From: Gallionellaceae bacterium
Lineage (GTDB): Bacteria; Pseudomonadota; Gammaproteobacteria; Burkholderiales; Gallionellaceae
Assembly (NCBI GenBank): GCA_003445795.1
Contig: DMCN01000040.1
Location: forward strand, 7,433 to 50,708
Direction: 5' to 3'
Length of the DNA: 43,276 bases
In this document: piece by piece, positions 8,512 to 16,105 of the stretch
How the letters are laid out: each line of letters opens with the position of its first letter
Numbering within the stretch: the stretch's first letter is position 1
Made by a program: the position numbers and the translations under genes
Notes under the pieces: model-generated
Seen by the model: only the letters and a program-made list of their open reading frames with translations
What the model was told of the DNA's origin: nothing
Databases searched by the model: none

Positions 8512-8627
8512 CCGTCATACCGGCGCAGGCCGGTATCCAGATAATTAACAACCCGTGCAGCGCACGGACAAAATCAACGGCATTTTTTGATCAAAGCACT
8601 GGATACCGGCCTTCGCCGGTATGACGG
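8512..8627 (-). repeat. 116-bp element B: inverted homolog of element A
   Basis: Inner arm 8512-8540 is identical to 8093-8121; outer arm 8599-8627 is its inverted copy with one change (CTTCGCC for CTGCGCC). Read on the minus strand from 8627, the 58-bp interior aligns with that of element A: both contain TTTTGTCCG, a 6-bp hairpin, then CGGG(C/T)TGTT. The hairpin here pairs 8553-8558 with 8562-8567 (CCGTGC/GCACGG on the plus strand) and differs from element A by one compensated base pair. The arm ends exactly at the base before the TAA of glnS. Confidence 0.9.
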
Positions 8628-10307
8628 TTAGTTCGACTCCTTCGCCCAAGAATCCCGCAACGTCACCGTGCGGTTAAACACCAGTTTCTTGCCCGCCTGA
8701 TGGTCGCGGCGGTCGGTGACGAAGTAGCCCAGACGTTCGAACTGGTAGCGTGTTTCCGGTGCGGCATCTTTGACTGCGCTTTCCACCCAGCCCTGCACCA
8801 CGTCCAGGGAATGCGGATTCATGAATTCGAGGAAGTCCTTTTCCTTGTCCGCGTCCGGCTCCGGTATGGTGAACAGGCGGTCGTATAAACGAATCTCGGC
8901 GGGCAGCGCGTGTTCGCGCGACAGGAAGTGGATCACACCCTTGACCTTGCGGCCTTCCGGGTTCTTGCCCAGCGTGTCGTGGTCGATGCTGCACTTGAGT
9001 TCGATGACCTTGCCTGCCGCATCCTTCACCGCTTCGTCGCAACGCATCACGTAGCTGTGGCGCAGGCGGATCTCGCCGCCCAGCGTCAGACGCTTCCATC
9101 CGGCGGGTGGCACTTCGGCGAAGTCGTCGGCTTCGATGAGCAGGTCTTTACCGAACGGCACCACGCGTTTGCCCAGTTCCGGCACGTTGGGATGGAAATC
9201 CGCTTCGCGCGTAAGCGCACCGTCAGCATTGGTGATGGTGACCTTGAGCGGGTTGATGATGGCCATCACGCGCGGGGCGCGCAGCTCCAGATCCTCACGG
9301 ATCGCACCTTCCATGATCGCCATGTCGACGATGTTCTCGCTCTTGGATACGCCGATGCGCTTGGCGAATTCGCGGATGCCTTCGGGGGTGTAGCCGCGAC
9401 GGCGCATGCCGCTGATGGTGGGCATGCGCGGGTCGTCCCAGCCGCTCACCTTTTTCTCGTTCACCAGTTGCAGCAGTTTGCGCTTGCTGGTGATGGTGTA
9501 GTGCAGCTCAAGGCGCGAGAATTCGTACTGGCGCGGGTGGCAGGGGATGGTGATGTTGTCCAGCACCCAGTCGTACAACGGGCGGTGGTCTTCGAACTCC
9601 AGCGTGCAGATAGAATGGGTGATGCCTTCCAGCGCATCGGAGATGCAGTGGGTGTAGTCGTACATCGGGTAGATGCACCACTTGTCGCCGGTGCGGATGT
9701 GGTGGGCGCGCTTGATGCGGTAAATGACCGGATCGCGCATGTTGATGTTGGGCGAGGCCATGTCGATCTTGGCACGCAAGACCATCGCACCGTCGGCGAA
9801 TTCGCCGTTCTTCATGCGCGTGAACAGGTCGAGGTTCTCCTTGGCCGCACGGTCGCGGTTGGGACTGTTCTTGCCCGGCTCTTTCAGCGTGCCGCGGTAT
9901 TCGCGCATCTGCTCCGGCGTCAGGTCGTCCACGTAAGCCAGACCTTTGTTGATCAATTCCACCGCATAGTCGTACAGCGCGTCGAAGTAATCCGAGGCCC
10001 AGCGCACTTCGCCGTTCCATTCGAAGCCCAGCCAGCGCACGTCGTCCTGGATGGATTGCGCGTATTCCGCATTTTCCTTCTCGGGGTTGGTGTCGTCGAA
10101 GCGCAGGTTGCATTTGCCCTGATAATCGCGTGCCAGACCGAAGTTCAGGCAGATGGATTTTGCGTGGCCGACATGCAGATAACCGTTCGGCTCGGGCGGG
10201 AAGCGCGTGACGATGCTCTGATGCTTGCCGGAGGCCAGATCGGCATCGATGATCGTGCGAATGAAGTTGGAAACGGGGGCGACGGTTGTGGGCTCTTTGC
10301 TGCTCAT
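8628..10307 (-). CDS. glnS: Glutamine--tRNA ligase
   Basis: Cytoplasmic class I synthetase that charges tRNA-Gln directly. The 559 residues contain the catalytic Rossmann fold with PPEPNGYLHVGHAKS (HIGH motif 45-48), the GlnRS-specific CLNFGLA and LRFDDTNPEKE segments, a KMSKS-equivalent TSKRKLL near 273, and the two C-terminal beta-barrels of the anticodon-binding domain (about 335-555, including GKDLLIEADDFAEVPP). Length matches bacterial GlnRS. Start is MSSKEPT at 10307. On the minus strand TAGAAT at 10349-10344 followed by TCCGC is a candidate -10 element. A repeat directly abuts the stop codon. Confidence 0.98.
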   Translation of the reverse strand: MSSKEPTTVAPVSNFIRTIIDADLASGKHQSIVTRFPPEPNGYLHVGHAKSICLNFGLARDYQGKCNLRFDDTNPEKENAEYAQSIQDDVRWLGFEWNGEVRWASDYFDALYDYAVELINKGLAYVDDLTPEQMREYRGTLKEPGKNSPNRDRAAKENLDLFTRMKNGEFADGAMVLRAKIDMASPNINMRDPVIYRIKRAHHIRTGDKWCIYPMYDYTHCISDALEGITHSICTLEFEDHRPLYDWVLDNITIPCHPRQYEFSRLELHYTITSKRKLLQLVNEKKVSGWDDPRMPTISGMRRRGYTPEGIREFAKRIGVSKSENIVDMAIMEGAIREDLELRAPRVMAIINPLKVTITNADGALTREADFHPNVPELGKRVVPFGKDLLIEADDFAEVPPAGWKRLTLGGEIRLRHSYVMRCDEAVKDAAGKVIELKCSIDHDTLGKNPEGRKVKGVIHFLSREHALPAEIRLYDRLFTIPEPDADKEKDFLEFMNPHSLDVVQGWVESAVKDAAPETRYQFERLGYFVTDRRDHQAGKKLVFNRTVTLRDSWAKESN

Positions 10308-10468
10308 TTTGGCTTAAAAAAGTGTCGGCGATGAAGGTGCGGAATTCTACCTGAAAATAACCCCCTCCAGCCCCGGCGCAAACCGTGTGAGTCAGGCGCT
10401 TATTTGATAGAATCGCGGCTCCCCGGATGGACTTGACCGCCGGACTCTCTTCGGAACATTTGCACGCA

Positions 10469-11455
10469 ATGAACAAGATCAAAAAAGTTAGCCGTATCGC
10501 TGCGCTGTGCGCATTCCTGACCGTCTCTTTCGCCGCACAGGCCGACGACATCCAGGATGCGAACAAACTGTTCAAACAGGGGCTGCACGCTCAGGCGATG
10601 GAGAAGGTCAACACCGTCCTCGCCGGCAAACCGAAAGACGCGCAGGCGCGCTTCCTCAAGGGTCTGATCCAGACCGAACAGGGCAATACCAACGAGGCCA
10701 TCGCGACCTTCACCGGCCTGACCGAGGATTATCCCGAGCTGCCCGAGCCCTACAACAACCTCGCCGTGATCTATGCCGGCCAGGGCCAGTACGAAAAAGC
10801 CAAGGTCGCACTGGAGATGGCGATCCGCACCCACCCGACCTATGCCACCGCGCACGAGAACCTCGGCGACATCTACGCCAAGATGGCCAGCCAGGCCTAT
10901 GACCGCGCGCTGCAACTGGAAAAGAGCAACACCGGCACCCAGACCAAGCTGGCGCTGATCCGCGAACTGTTCGGCGACAATCCCAAGAGCGCCCGCACCG
11001 GCAAGACCACCGTGGTCGCCGCTGCCGAGCCCGCCGTGATTGTGCCCCCCGCCGCTGCCGTGAAGAAACCCGAGCCTGCCGTCACGACCAAGCCCGAGGC
11101 CGCTGTCGCCGACCCTGCTGCCGAGGTGGTGAAAGCCATCCAGGCCTGGGCCGCCGCCTGGTCGGCCAAGGACAGCAAGAAATATCTGTCCTTCTACGCC
11201 AAGGAGTTCAAGACGCCTGACGGCCTTAGCCGCAGCGCCTGGGAGACGCAGCGCAAGCAGCGCATCGCCGCGCCCAAGTCGATCAAGGTCGAGGTGCGCG
11301 ACACCAAGGTCAAGCTGGTCGATGCCACCCACGCAACCATCTCGTTCCGCCAGAGCTACCGCGCCAGCCACCTGAACAGCCAGTCCAGCAAGCTGCTGGA
11401 TATGGTGAAGACCGACGGTCAGTGGCAGATCGCGGCCGAACATTCCGGCAAATAA
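10469..11455 (+). CDS. Exported TPR protein with C-terminal NTF2-like domain
   Basis: A 328-residue protein of unknown specific function. It has a signal peptide (MNKIKKVSRIAALCAFLTVS... AQA), three or so tetratricopeptide repeats at about 28-165 (for example PEPYNNLAVIYAGQGQYEKA and THENLGDIYAKM-like segments), a Pro/Ala/Lys/Val-rich linker at about 180-220, and a C-terminal SnoaL/NTF2-like domain (WAAAWSAKDSKKYLSFYAKEF ... ISFRQSYRAS ... GQWQIAAE). The same C-terminal domain ends the L,D-transpeptidase encoded four bases downstream, which suggests joint action in the cell envelope. The start at 10469 gives the signal peptide at the N terminus; ATG 10427 is in frame but adds a non-signal extension. 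TAGAAT at 10408-10413 is a possible -10. Confidence 0.82.
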   Translation: MNKIKKVSRIAALCAFLTVSFAAQADDIQDANKLFKQGLHAQAMEKVNTVLAGKPKDAQARFLKGLIQTEQGNTNEAIATFTGLTEDYPELPEPYNNLAVIYAGQGQYEKAKVALEMAIRTHPTYATAHENLGDIYAKMASQAYDRALQLEKSNTGTQTKLALIRELFGDNPKSARTGKTTVVAAAEPAVIVPPAAAVKKPEPAVTTKPEAAVADPAAEVVKAIQAWAAAWSAKDSKKYLSFYAKEFKTPDGLSRSAWETQRKQRIAAPKSIKVEVRDTKVKLVDATHATISFRQSYRASHLNSQSSKLLDMVKTDGQWQIAAEHSGK

Positions 11456-11459
11456 GTCC

Positions 11460-12620
11460 ATGCGCCATATCGCCAGTCTCCTGTTGATCGCTTCATTCGC
11501 CCTCCCCGCGCTGGCGGAGACGCCCTCGCGCGATCTGGAACTGGGATTGGCCAAGAGCCTGCAGGCGGTGCGCGAGAACCGCCTGGACGTGGCGCTGAAC
11601 GAAGTCGATTCGCTGCTCAAGCTCAACCCCAACTTCAAACTGGCGCAACTGGTCCGGGGCGACCTGCTGCTGGCGCGCTCCAAACCGATCGGCGATTTCG
11701 GTGCTGCCCCCAACGCGCCGCGCGACCGCGTGCAGGACCTGCGCGAGGAAGCCAATGCGCGCCTGCAGCGCGTGCAGCAACAGCAGCCCATCGCCGTGCC
11801 CAAATATCTGTGGCAACTCTCGCCCAAGCAGCGTTACGCGGTGGTGGTGGATACCAGCAAGTCGACGCTCTACCTGTACGAGAACGTGAAGGGCGAGCCG
11901 CGCTACGTGGCCGACTTCTACATCAGCGTCGGCAAGAAGGGATCCGACAAGGCCATCGAAGGCGACCAGAAGACCCCGCTCGGCGTGTACTTCGTCAACC
12001 AGCATCTGACCAAAGACAAGCTCACCGACTTCTACGGTTCCGGCGCCTACCCGATCAGCTACCCGAACGAGTGGGACAAGCGCCTGGGACGCAACGGCCA
12101 CGGCATCTGGCTGCACGGTACGCCCTCTGACACCTACAGCCGCCCGCCGCTGGCCAGCAACGGCTGCGTGGTGCTCAACAACGACGACCTCACCCATCTG
12201 GGCAGCCATATCCAGGTCGGCGTCACCCCGGTGATCATCACCCGCAAGATGGACTGGATGGCCGATGACGACCTGAGCGAGCGCGATGCGCTGCTGAAGT
12301 CGATCGAACAGTGGCGCAACGACTGGTCCAGCCGCGACACCGAGAGCTATCTCTCGCACTACGCCAAAGACTTCTCCACCGGCAGCGTGACCCTGCCCGC
12401 GTTCGCGCAGCAGAAACGTCTGGTCAATTCCGGCAAGACCTGGATCAAGGTCAAGCTGTCCGACCTCAGCGTATTCCCCTACCCCAACCAGCCGGACATG
12501 GTAGTGGTGAATTTCGAGCAGGATTACGAAAGCAACAACCTGTCCAACCGCATGCACAAGCGCCAGTACTGGATGAAACGCGACGGGCGCTGGCAGATCG
12601 TCTATGAAGGAGCCGCATAA
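11460..12620 (+). CDS. L,D-transpeptidase (YkuD) with C-terminal NTF2-like domain
   Basis: Periplasmic L,D-transpeptidase that would form 3-3 peptidoglycan cross-links or attach proteins to peptidoglycan. Signal peptide MRHIASLLLIASFALPALA, helical TPR-like region to about residue 110, then the YkuD catalytic domain (about 122-262) beginning RYAVVVDTSKSTLYLYE. The catalytic signature is complete: H219 in GIWLHGTP and C236 in SNGCVVL. The C-terminal part (about 275-386: WRNDWSSRDTESYLSHYAKDF ... VVNFEQDY ... GRWQIVYEG) is an NTF2-like domain matching the end of the preceding gene product. It is followed immediately by the cyclophilin gene, so it sits in a four-base-spaced operon. Confidence 0.93.
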   Translation: MRHIASLLLIASFALPALAETPSRDLELGLAKSLQAVRENRLDVALNEVDSLLKLNPNFKLAQLVRGDLLLARSKPIGDFGAAPNAPRDRVQDLREEANARLQRVQQQQPIAVPKYLWQLSPKQRYAVVVDTSKSTLYLYENVKGEPRYVADFYISVGKKGSDKAIEGDQKTPLGVYFVNQHLTKDKLTDFYGSGAYPISYPNEWDKRLGRNGHGIWLHGTPSDTYSRPPLASNGCVVLNNDDLTHLGSHIQVGVTPVIITRKMDWMADDDLSERDALLKSIEQWRNDWSSRDTESYLSHYAKDFSTGSVTLPAFAQQKRLVNSGKTWIKVKLSDLSVFPYPNQPDMVVVNFEQDYESNNLSNRMHKRQYWMKRDGRWQIVYEGAA

Positions 12621-13208
12621 ATGAGATTCATCCGTATCGCCCTCGCATTCCTGCTGGTCGGACTCTGTGTCCTGCCCGCGCAAGCCGAATCCACCCCCGC
12701 AACCAAAGGAAAAATGAAAATGGTAAAACTGCATACCAACCACGGCATCATCACCCTGCAACTCGACGCCGAGAAAGCGCCTGTCACCGTGCAGAACTTC
12801 CTCGACTACGTGAACAGCGGTTTCTTCAGCAACACCGTGTTCCACCGCGTGATCCCCAACTTCATGATCCAGGGCGGCGGCTTCGAACCGGGCATGAAGC
12901 AGAAGCCCACCAATGCACCGATCAAGAACGAGGCTGCGAACGGCCTGAAGAACGAGAAATACAGCATCGCCATGGCGCGCACCGGCGACCCGCATTCCGC
13001 CACCGCGCAGTTCTTCATCAACACCAAGAGCAACGACTTCCTCGACTATCCGGGCCAGGACGGCTGGGGCTATTGCGTGTTCGGCATGGTGGTCGAAGGC
13101 AAGGAAGTGGTCGACGCCATCGGCAAGGTGAAGACCGGCAGCAGCGGCTTCCACCAGGACGTGCCCAAAGAGGACGTCATCATCACCAAGGCTGAAGTGG
13201 TGCAATAA
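12621..13208 (+). CDS. Cyclophilin-type peptidyl-prolyl cis-trans isomerase, exported
   Basis: Catalyses cis-trans isomerisation at prolyl bonds. The 195 residues start with a signal peptide (MRFIRIALAFLLVGLCVLPAQA), so this copy should be periplasmic (PpiA-like), followed by a complete cyclophilin fold: KLHTNHGIITLQLD, FLDYVNSGFF, TVFHRVIPNFMIQGGGF with the catalytic Arg, ARTGDPHSATAQFFIN and YCVFGMVVEGKEVVD. An internal ATG after the signal peptide (KMKMVKLHT, near residue 34) would give a cytoplasmic PpiB-length protein; a dual start cannot be excluded. The gene begins right after the L,D-transpeptidase stop and is followed by a strong hairpin. Confidence 0.93.
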   Translation: MRFIRIALAFLLVGLCVLPAQAESTPATKGKMKMVKLHTNHGIITLQLDAEKAPVTVQNFLDYVNSGFFSNTVFHRVIPNFMIQGGGFEPGMKQKPTNAPIKNEAANGLKNEKYSIAMARTGDPHSATAQFFINTKSNDFLDYPGQDGWGYCVFGMVVEGKEVVDAIGKVKTGSSGFHQDVPKEDVIITKAEVVQ

Positions 13209-13211
13209 CGA

Positions 13212-13240
13212 AAAACGGCGCTTCGGCGCCGTTTTGTTTT
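13212..13240 (+). terminator. Intrinsic terminator-like hairpin after the cyclophilin gene
   Basis: Stem ACGGCGC/GCGCCGT (13215-13221 with 13226-13232), UUCG tetraloop, flanking A and T runs, then GTTTTGTTTT. Unusually the T-tract ends at the base before the lpxH ATG. Confidence 0.85.
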
Positions 13241-13969
13241 ATGTCCCACAGCCTGTTCATCTCCGACCTGCACCTGAGCACCGACCATCCGCACAGCACG
13301 GAGATGTTCCTGCGCTTCGCGTCCGATGTCGCGCCCGGGGCCGAAGCGCTCTACATCCTCGGCGACCTGTTCGAGTACTGGGCGGGAGATGACGACCTCG
13401 GCGATCTTTTCCATCAAGGCATCTGCGATGCCCTGCGCGGGCTGGATGCGCGCGGCACGCGCATCTACATCATGCACGGCAACCGCGATTTCCTGATGGA
13501 TAACGAGCTTGCTTCGGCCTGCAATGCGACACTGCTCGACGACCCCACTCTGCTCGACCTGTACGGCACACCCACCCTGCTCACGCACGGCGACATGCTG
13601 TGTACCGACGATGCCGAGTATCAGCAGTTCCGCGCGCTGGTGCGCAACAGCGACTGGCAAGCCAGGTTTCTGGCACAGCCGCTGGCGCAACGCAAAACCC
13701 TGATCGAGCAGATGCGCATGCAGAGCAGGAACGAGAAGCAGACGAAGTCTATGGACATCATGGACGTGAACGGCGATGCGGTGGATGCGCTGCTGCGCCG
13801 TTATCAATATCCGCGCCTGATCCACGGCCACACCCACCGTCCGGCCAGACATCTGCACCAGCCGGATGGCCGCAGCTGCGAGCGCTGGGTGCTGGGAGAC
13901 TGGGATGCCGGACGTGCCAGCATCCTGCGTTGCGATGCGGAAGGTATCCGGCAGATCGTGCTGGAGTGA
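13241..13969 (+). CDS. lpxH: UDP-2,3-diacylglucosamine diphosphatase
   Basis: Peripheral inner-membrane calcineurin-like phosphoesterase of lipid A synthesis; it hydrolyses UDP-2,3-diacylglucosamine to lipid X and UMP. All metal-binding motifs are present in the 242 residues: SDLHL (8-12), GDLFEYWAGDD (about 41-51), GNRDFL (about 80-85), HGDMLCTDD (about 115-123) and HGHTHRP near 195. The start must lie at 13241 because the DLH motif follows within ten residues. There is no Shine-Dalgarno sequence: the bases before the ATG are the T-tract of the upstream terminator. It converges on the nuclease gene with nine bases between the stops. Confidence 0.96.
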   Translation: MSHSLFISDLHLSTDHPHSTEMFLRFASDVAPGAEALYILGDLFEYWAGDDDLGDLFHQGICDALRGLDARGTRIYIMHGNRDFLMDNELASACNATLLDDPTLLDLYGTPTLLTHGDMLCTDDAEYQQFRALVRNSDWQARFLAQPLAQRKTLIEQMRMQSRNEKQTKSMDIMDVNGDAVDALLRRYQYPRLIHGHTHRPARHLHQPDGRSCERWVLGDWDAGRASILRCDAEGIRQIVLE

Positions 13970-13978
13970 AGTCTGCGA

Positions 13979-14644
13979 CTACTGCCCCGCGCACAATGCC
14001 TTGCACGGCTCGCCGTCGCGATCACCATCCAGCGTCATGACTCCGCAACGGACAAGATAGAAACGCGCTTCGTCGCATGAGGTCATCTCGGAGCACCTCC
14101 GCTTCTTGCCACACTCCATGTCGTACAACATCACCGGCACCTCGCGCAGTTCGGAAAATGACTTCTGTTGCACGGAGGGTTTCTTCCAGGGATGCTGCCG
14201 ACGCCACTGCCACGGCGCCTGCGGATCAGGCGCGGCCCAGAGTCCGCGTTGTGCCTGCTGCGCTTCGCTTTGCAGGGCGATATATGACTTGTCGCTGTGG
14301 CGGTAGGAGTATTCCCACGCCATGCCGCGTTTCAGCTGTTCCCGGTTGACGTCAAGTCCTTCGGCCGAAACCAGCGCGACGATGCGGCCATACTGGTCCA
14401 CGGCACGGCCATCGATCTGCACCTGCTTCTTGTACACCAGTTCCCGCAGCGACAGCCGCGCCTGTTTGCCGAAGGGCTGCGCTTTCTCGGGTGCATCGAT
14501 GTTGGCGAGGCGAACCTTGGCGGTCTTGCCCTCATGCCGGACCAGGATCGTGTCTCCGTCCAGCACGCCGACCACCCCGGCCGTGAAGACCTCCGCTTGC
14601 GCCACCAGCGCGAAGCAGCACGCCAGCGCGACCGGCAGTCTCAT
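13979..14644 (-). CDS. Secreted thermonuclease-like protein with Excalibur domain
   Basis: A 221-residue exported staphylococcal-nuclease-like protein. Signal peptide MRLPVALACCFALVAQA, SNase domain at about 20-150 with GVLDGDTILV, KVRLANIDAPE and DQYGRIVALV carrying the conserved catalytic Asp/Arg/Glu pattern, then a Lys/Gln/Trp-rich linker and a cysteine-rich C-terminal segment (about 170-221: MTSCDEARFYL, LDGDRDGEPC). The last part matches the Excalibur calcium-binding motif (DxDxDGxxC). It would be a periplasmic or secreted Ca-dependent nuclease. The ATG at 14644 overlaps the stop of pgpA (ATGA); longer in-frame upstream readings only translate pgpA out of frame. Confidence 0.88.
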   Translation of the reverse strand: MRLPVALACCFALVAQAEVFTAGVVGVLDGDTILVRHEGKTAKVRLANIDAPEKAQPFGKQARLSLRELVYKKQVQIDGRAVDQYGRIVALVSAEGLDVNREQLKRGMAWEYSYRHSDKSYIALQSEAQQAQRGLWAAPDPQAPWQWRRQHPWKKPSVQQKSFSELREVPVMLYDMECGKKRRCSEMTSCDEARFYLVRCGVMTLDGDRDGEPCKALCAGQ

Positions 14645-15147
14645 CCCAGTATGCTTTTGATGATCGCCAGACACAGCAGGGCGTAACCCGCCGCAAGGAT
14701 ATCGTCGAACATCACGCCGAGGCCGCCGCGCCAGGTCTTGTCGAAGTGGCGGATGGGTTCGGGTTTGACGATGTCGAAGTAACGGAACAGGACGAACGCG
14801 AGGACCTGCCACGCCACGCCCTCGGGAGTGAAGAACAGCACCAGCGTGAACGCGACGATCTCGTCCCACACGATGCCGCCGTAGTCGTGCACGCCCAGCG
14901 CCTTGCCGGTGATGTCGCATACCCACACCCCGAAAGCGAAGGCCCAGATCAGCACCAGCAGGAACATCGCGTCGGTCAGCCGCGGCGCAAGGAACCAGTA
15001 CATCGGGAAAGCGACCAGAGTGCCCGCCGTGCCCGGCCCTTTCGGCATCAATCCGGCACCGAAGCCGAAGGACAGCAGATGCGCGGGATGGCTGAACAGG
15101 AAGCGCCAGTCCGGCTTGAATCTCAGCTGGTCATGCGAAGTGGTCAT
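14641..15147 (-). CDS. pgpA: Phosphatidylglycerophosphatase A
   Basis: Integral inner-membrane phosphatase that converts phosphatidylglycerophosphate to phosphatidylglycerol. The 168 residues show the family signature: GFGAGLMPKGPGTAGTL near 28-44, IVWDEIVAF near 91-99 and RYFDIVKPEPIRHFDK near 121-136, ending with GGLGVMFDDILAA with the metal-binding Asp pair. Several hydrophobic segments are consistent with a polytopic protein. It overlaps thiL by 17 bases upstream and the nuclease gene by four downstream, at the end of the ribBA-ribH-nusB-thiL-pgpA operon. Confidence 0.96.
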   Translation of the reverse strand: MTTSHDQLRFKPDWRFLFSHPAHLLSFGFGAGLMPKGPGTAGTLVAFPMYWFLAPRLTDAMFLLVLIWAFAFGVWVCDITGKALGVHDYGGIVWDEIVAFTLVLFFTPEGVAWQVLAFVLFRYFDIVKPEPIRHFDKTWRGGLGVMFDDILAAGYALLCLAIIKSILG

Positions 15148-16090
15148 AGCCCGACTCCTTGAGAACCATCACATTGCCGTCCGCCTTGCGCACCTTGCAG
15201 CCGCGTCCCGACACGATCTTGCCGATGCGCGTCAGTGGCAGGTGCAAGCGCGACGAGAGCGCCGCAATCTCATCGCGTTGCGTGTCAGGCGCGGTGAAAC
15301 ACAGTTCGTAATCGTCTCCGCCCGACAATACGCAGTTCTGCGCCAGTTCGAGCATCTCGTCACCGTTGGAGGCGAACAACGAGGAGACCGGCAATTTGTC
15401 GTAGCGCACTTCGGCGGCAACATTGGAACTTTCGAGGATATGGCTGAGATCGGCAAGCAGGCCGTCGGAGATGTCGATCATGCTTCTGGCGATACCGCGC
15501 AATGCCAGCCCCAGGGCGACACGAGGCTGCGGTTGCTGTAGTGCGGCAAGGCAGGATACACGGGCATGCTCCGGCAACTGGATTCTGCCGCGCAGATGCG
15601 CCAGGCCCAACGCGGCATCGCCCAGTTTCCCGGACACCCAGATGTCGTCGCCGGCCAGCGCGCCGCTGCGGCGCACCGCTGTGCGTTTCGGCACTTCGCC
15701 CAGAATGGTGACACAGAGATTGAGCGGGCCGCGCGTGGTGTCGCCACCGATGAGTTCGACGCCGTACTCGTCGGCCAGCGCAAAGAATCCCTCGCTGAAT
15801 TGCTGCAGCCAGTTCTCATCCACCTGCGGCAATGACAGGGCCAGTGTCGCCCAGCGCGGCTGCGCGCCCATGGCTGCCAGATCGGAGAGGTTGACGGCCA
15901 GAGTCTTGCGGCCAAGCAGGAAAGGATCGGTATCGGGAAGGAAATGCGTGCCACTCACCAGCATGTCGGTAGAGACCACCAGCTCCATCCCTTCGGCGAT
16001 GCGCAGCAGGGCTGCATCGTCGCCCACCCCCAACTTCGCGCCGGGGGTGGGACGGGTAAAGAAGCGTTTGATGAGCTCGAATTCGGTCAA
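15131..16090 (-). CDS. thiL: Thiamine-monophosphate kinase
   Basis: Phosphorylates thiamine monophosphate to thiamine diphosphate, the last step of de novo thiamine diphosphate synthesis. The 319-residue protein begins MTEFELIKRFF, has the ATP/Mg-binding GVGDDAALL near 22-30, the dimer segment STDMLVSGTHF, AVNLSDLAAMGAQP (about 65-78), the GGDTTRG motif near 120 and the second half SMIDISDGLLADL with SGGDDYEL. This is the full AIR synthase-related fold at normal length. It sits between nusB and pgpA, the usual betaproteobacterial order. Confidence 0.97.
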   Translation of the reverse strand: MTEFELIKRFFTRPTPGAKLGVGDDAALLRIAEGMELVVSTDMLVSGTHFLPDTDPFLLGRKTLAVNLSDLAAMGAQPRWATLALSLPQVDENWLQQFSEGFFALADEYGVELIGGDTTRGPLNLCVTILGEVPKRTAVRRSGALAGDDIWVSGKLGDAALGLAHLRGRIQLPEHARVSCLAALQQPQPRVALGLALRGIARSMIDISDGLLADLSHILESSNVAAEVRYDKLPVSSLFASNGDEMLELAQNCVLSGGDDYELCFTAPDTQRDEIAALSSRLHLPLTRIGKIVSGRGCKVRKADGNVMVLKESGYDHFA

Positions 16091-16105
16091 AGCGGCTCCG
16101 CCGGG

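Larger units (their letters stand above)
8093..8627. mobile_element. 535-bp inverted-repeat cassette carrying a GIY-YIG gene
   Basis: Composite unit between cysS and glnS. Two 116-bp homologous elements (8093-8208 and 8512-8627) lie in opposite orientation and enclose a single GIY-YIG gene (8211-8501). Only two bases separate the left element from the gene's stop codon and ten separate the right element from its ATG. The outer end at 8627 directly abuts the glnS stop codon. No target-site duplication is obvious at the outer boundaries and there is no transposase. Calling it mobile is inference from the symmetrical architecture; the repeats and gene themselves are directly visible. Confidence 0.55.

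Noticed and set aside
11493..13205. 570-codon open frame antisense to the L,D-transpeptidase and cyclophilin genes
   Set aside because: Artefact of high-GC coding; His/Val/Glu-rich composition typical of antisense frames and no domain.
13979..14926. Longer form of the nuclease gene starting at 14926
   Set aside because: The added 94 residues are an out-of-frame translation of pgpA; the signal peptide begins at 14644.
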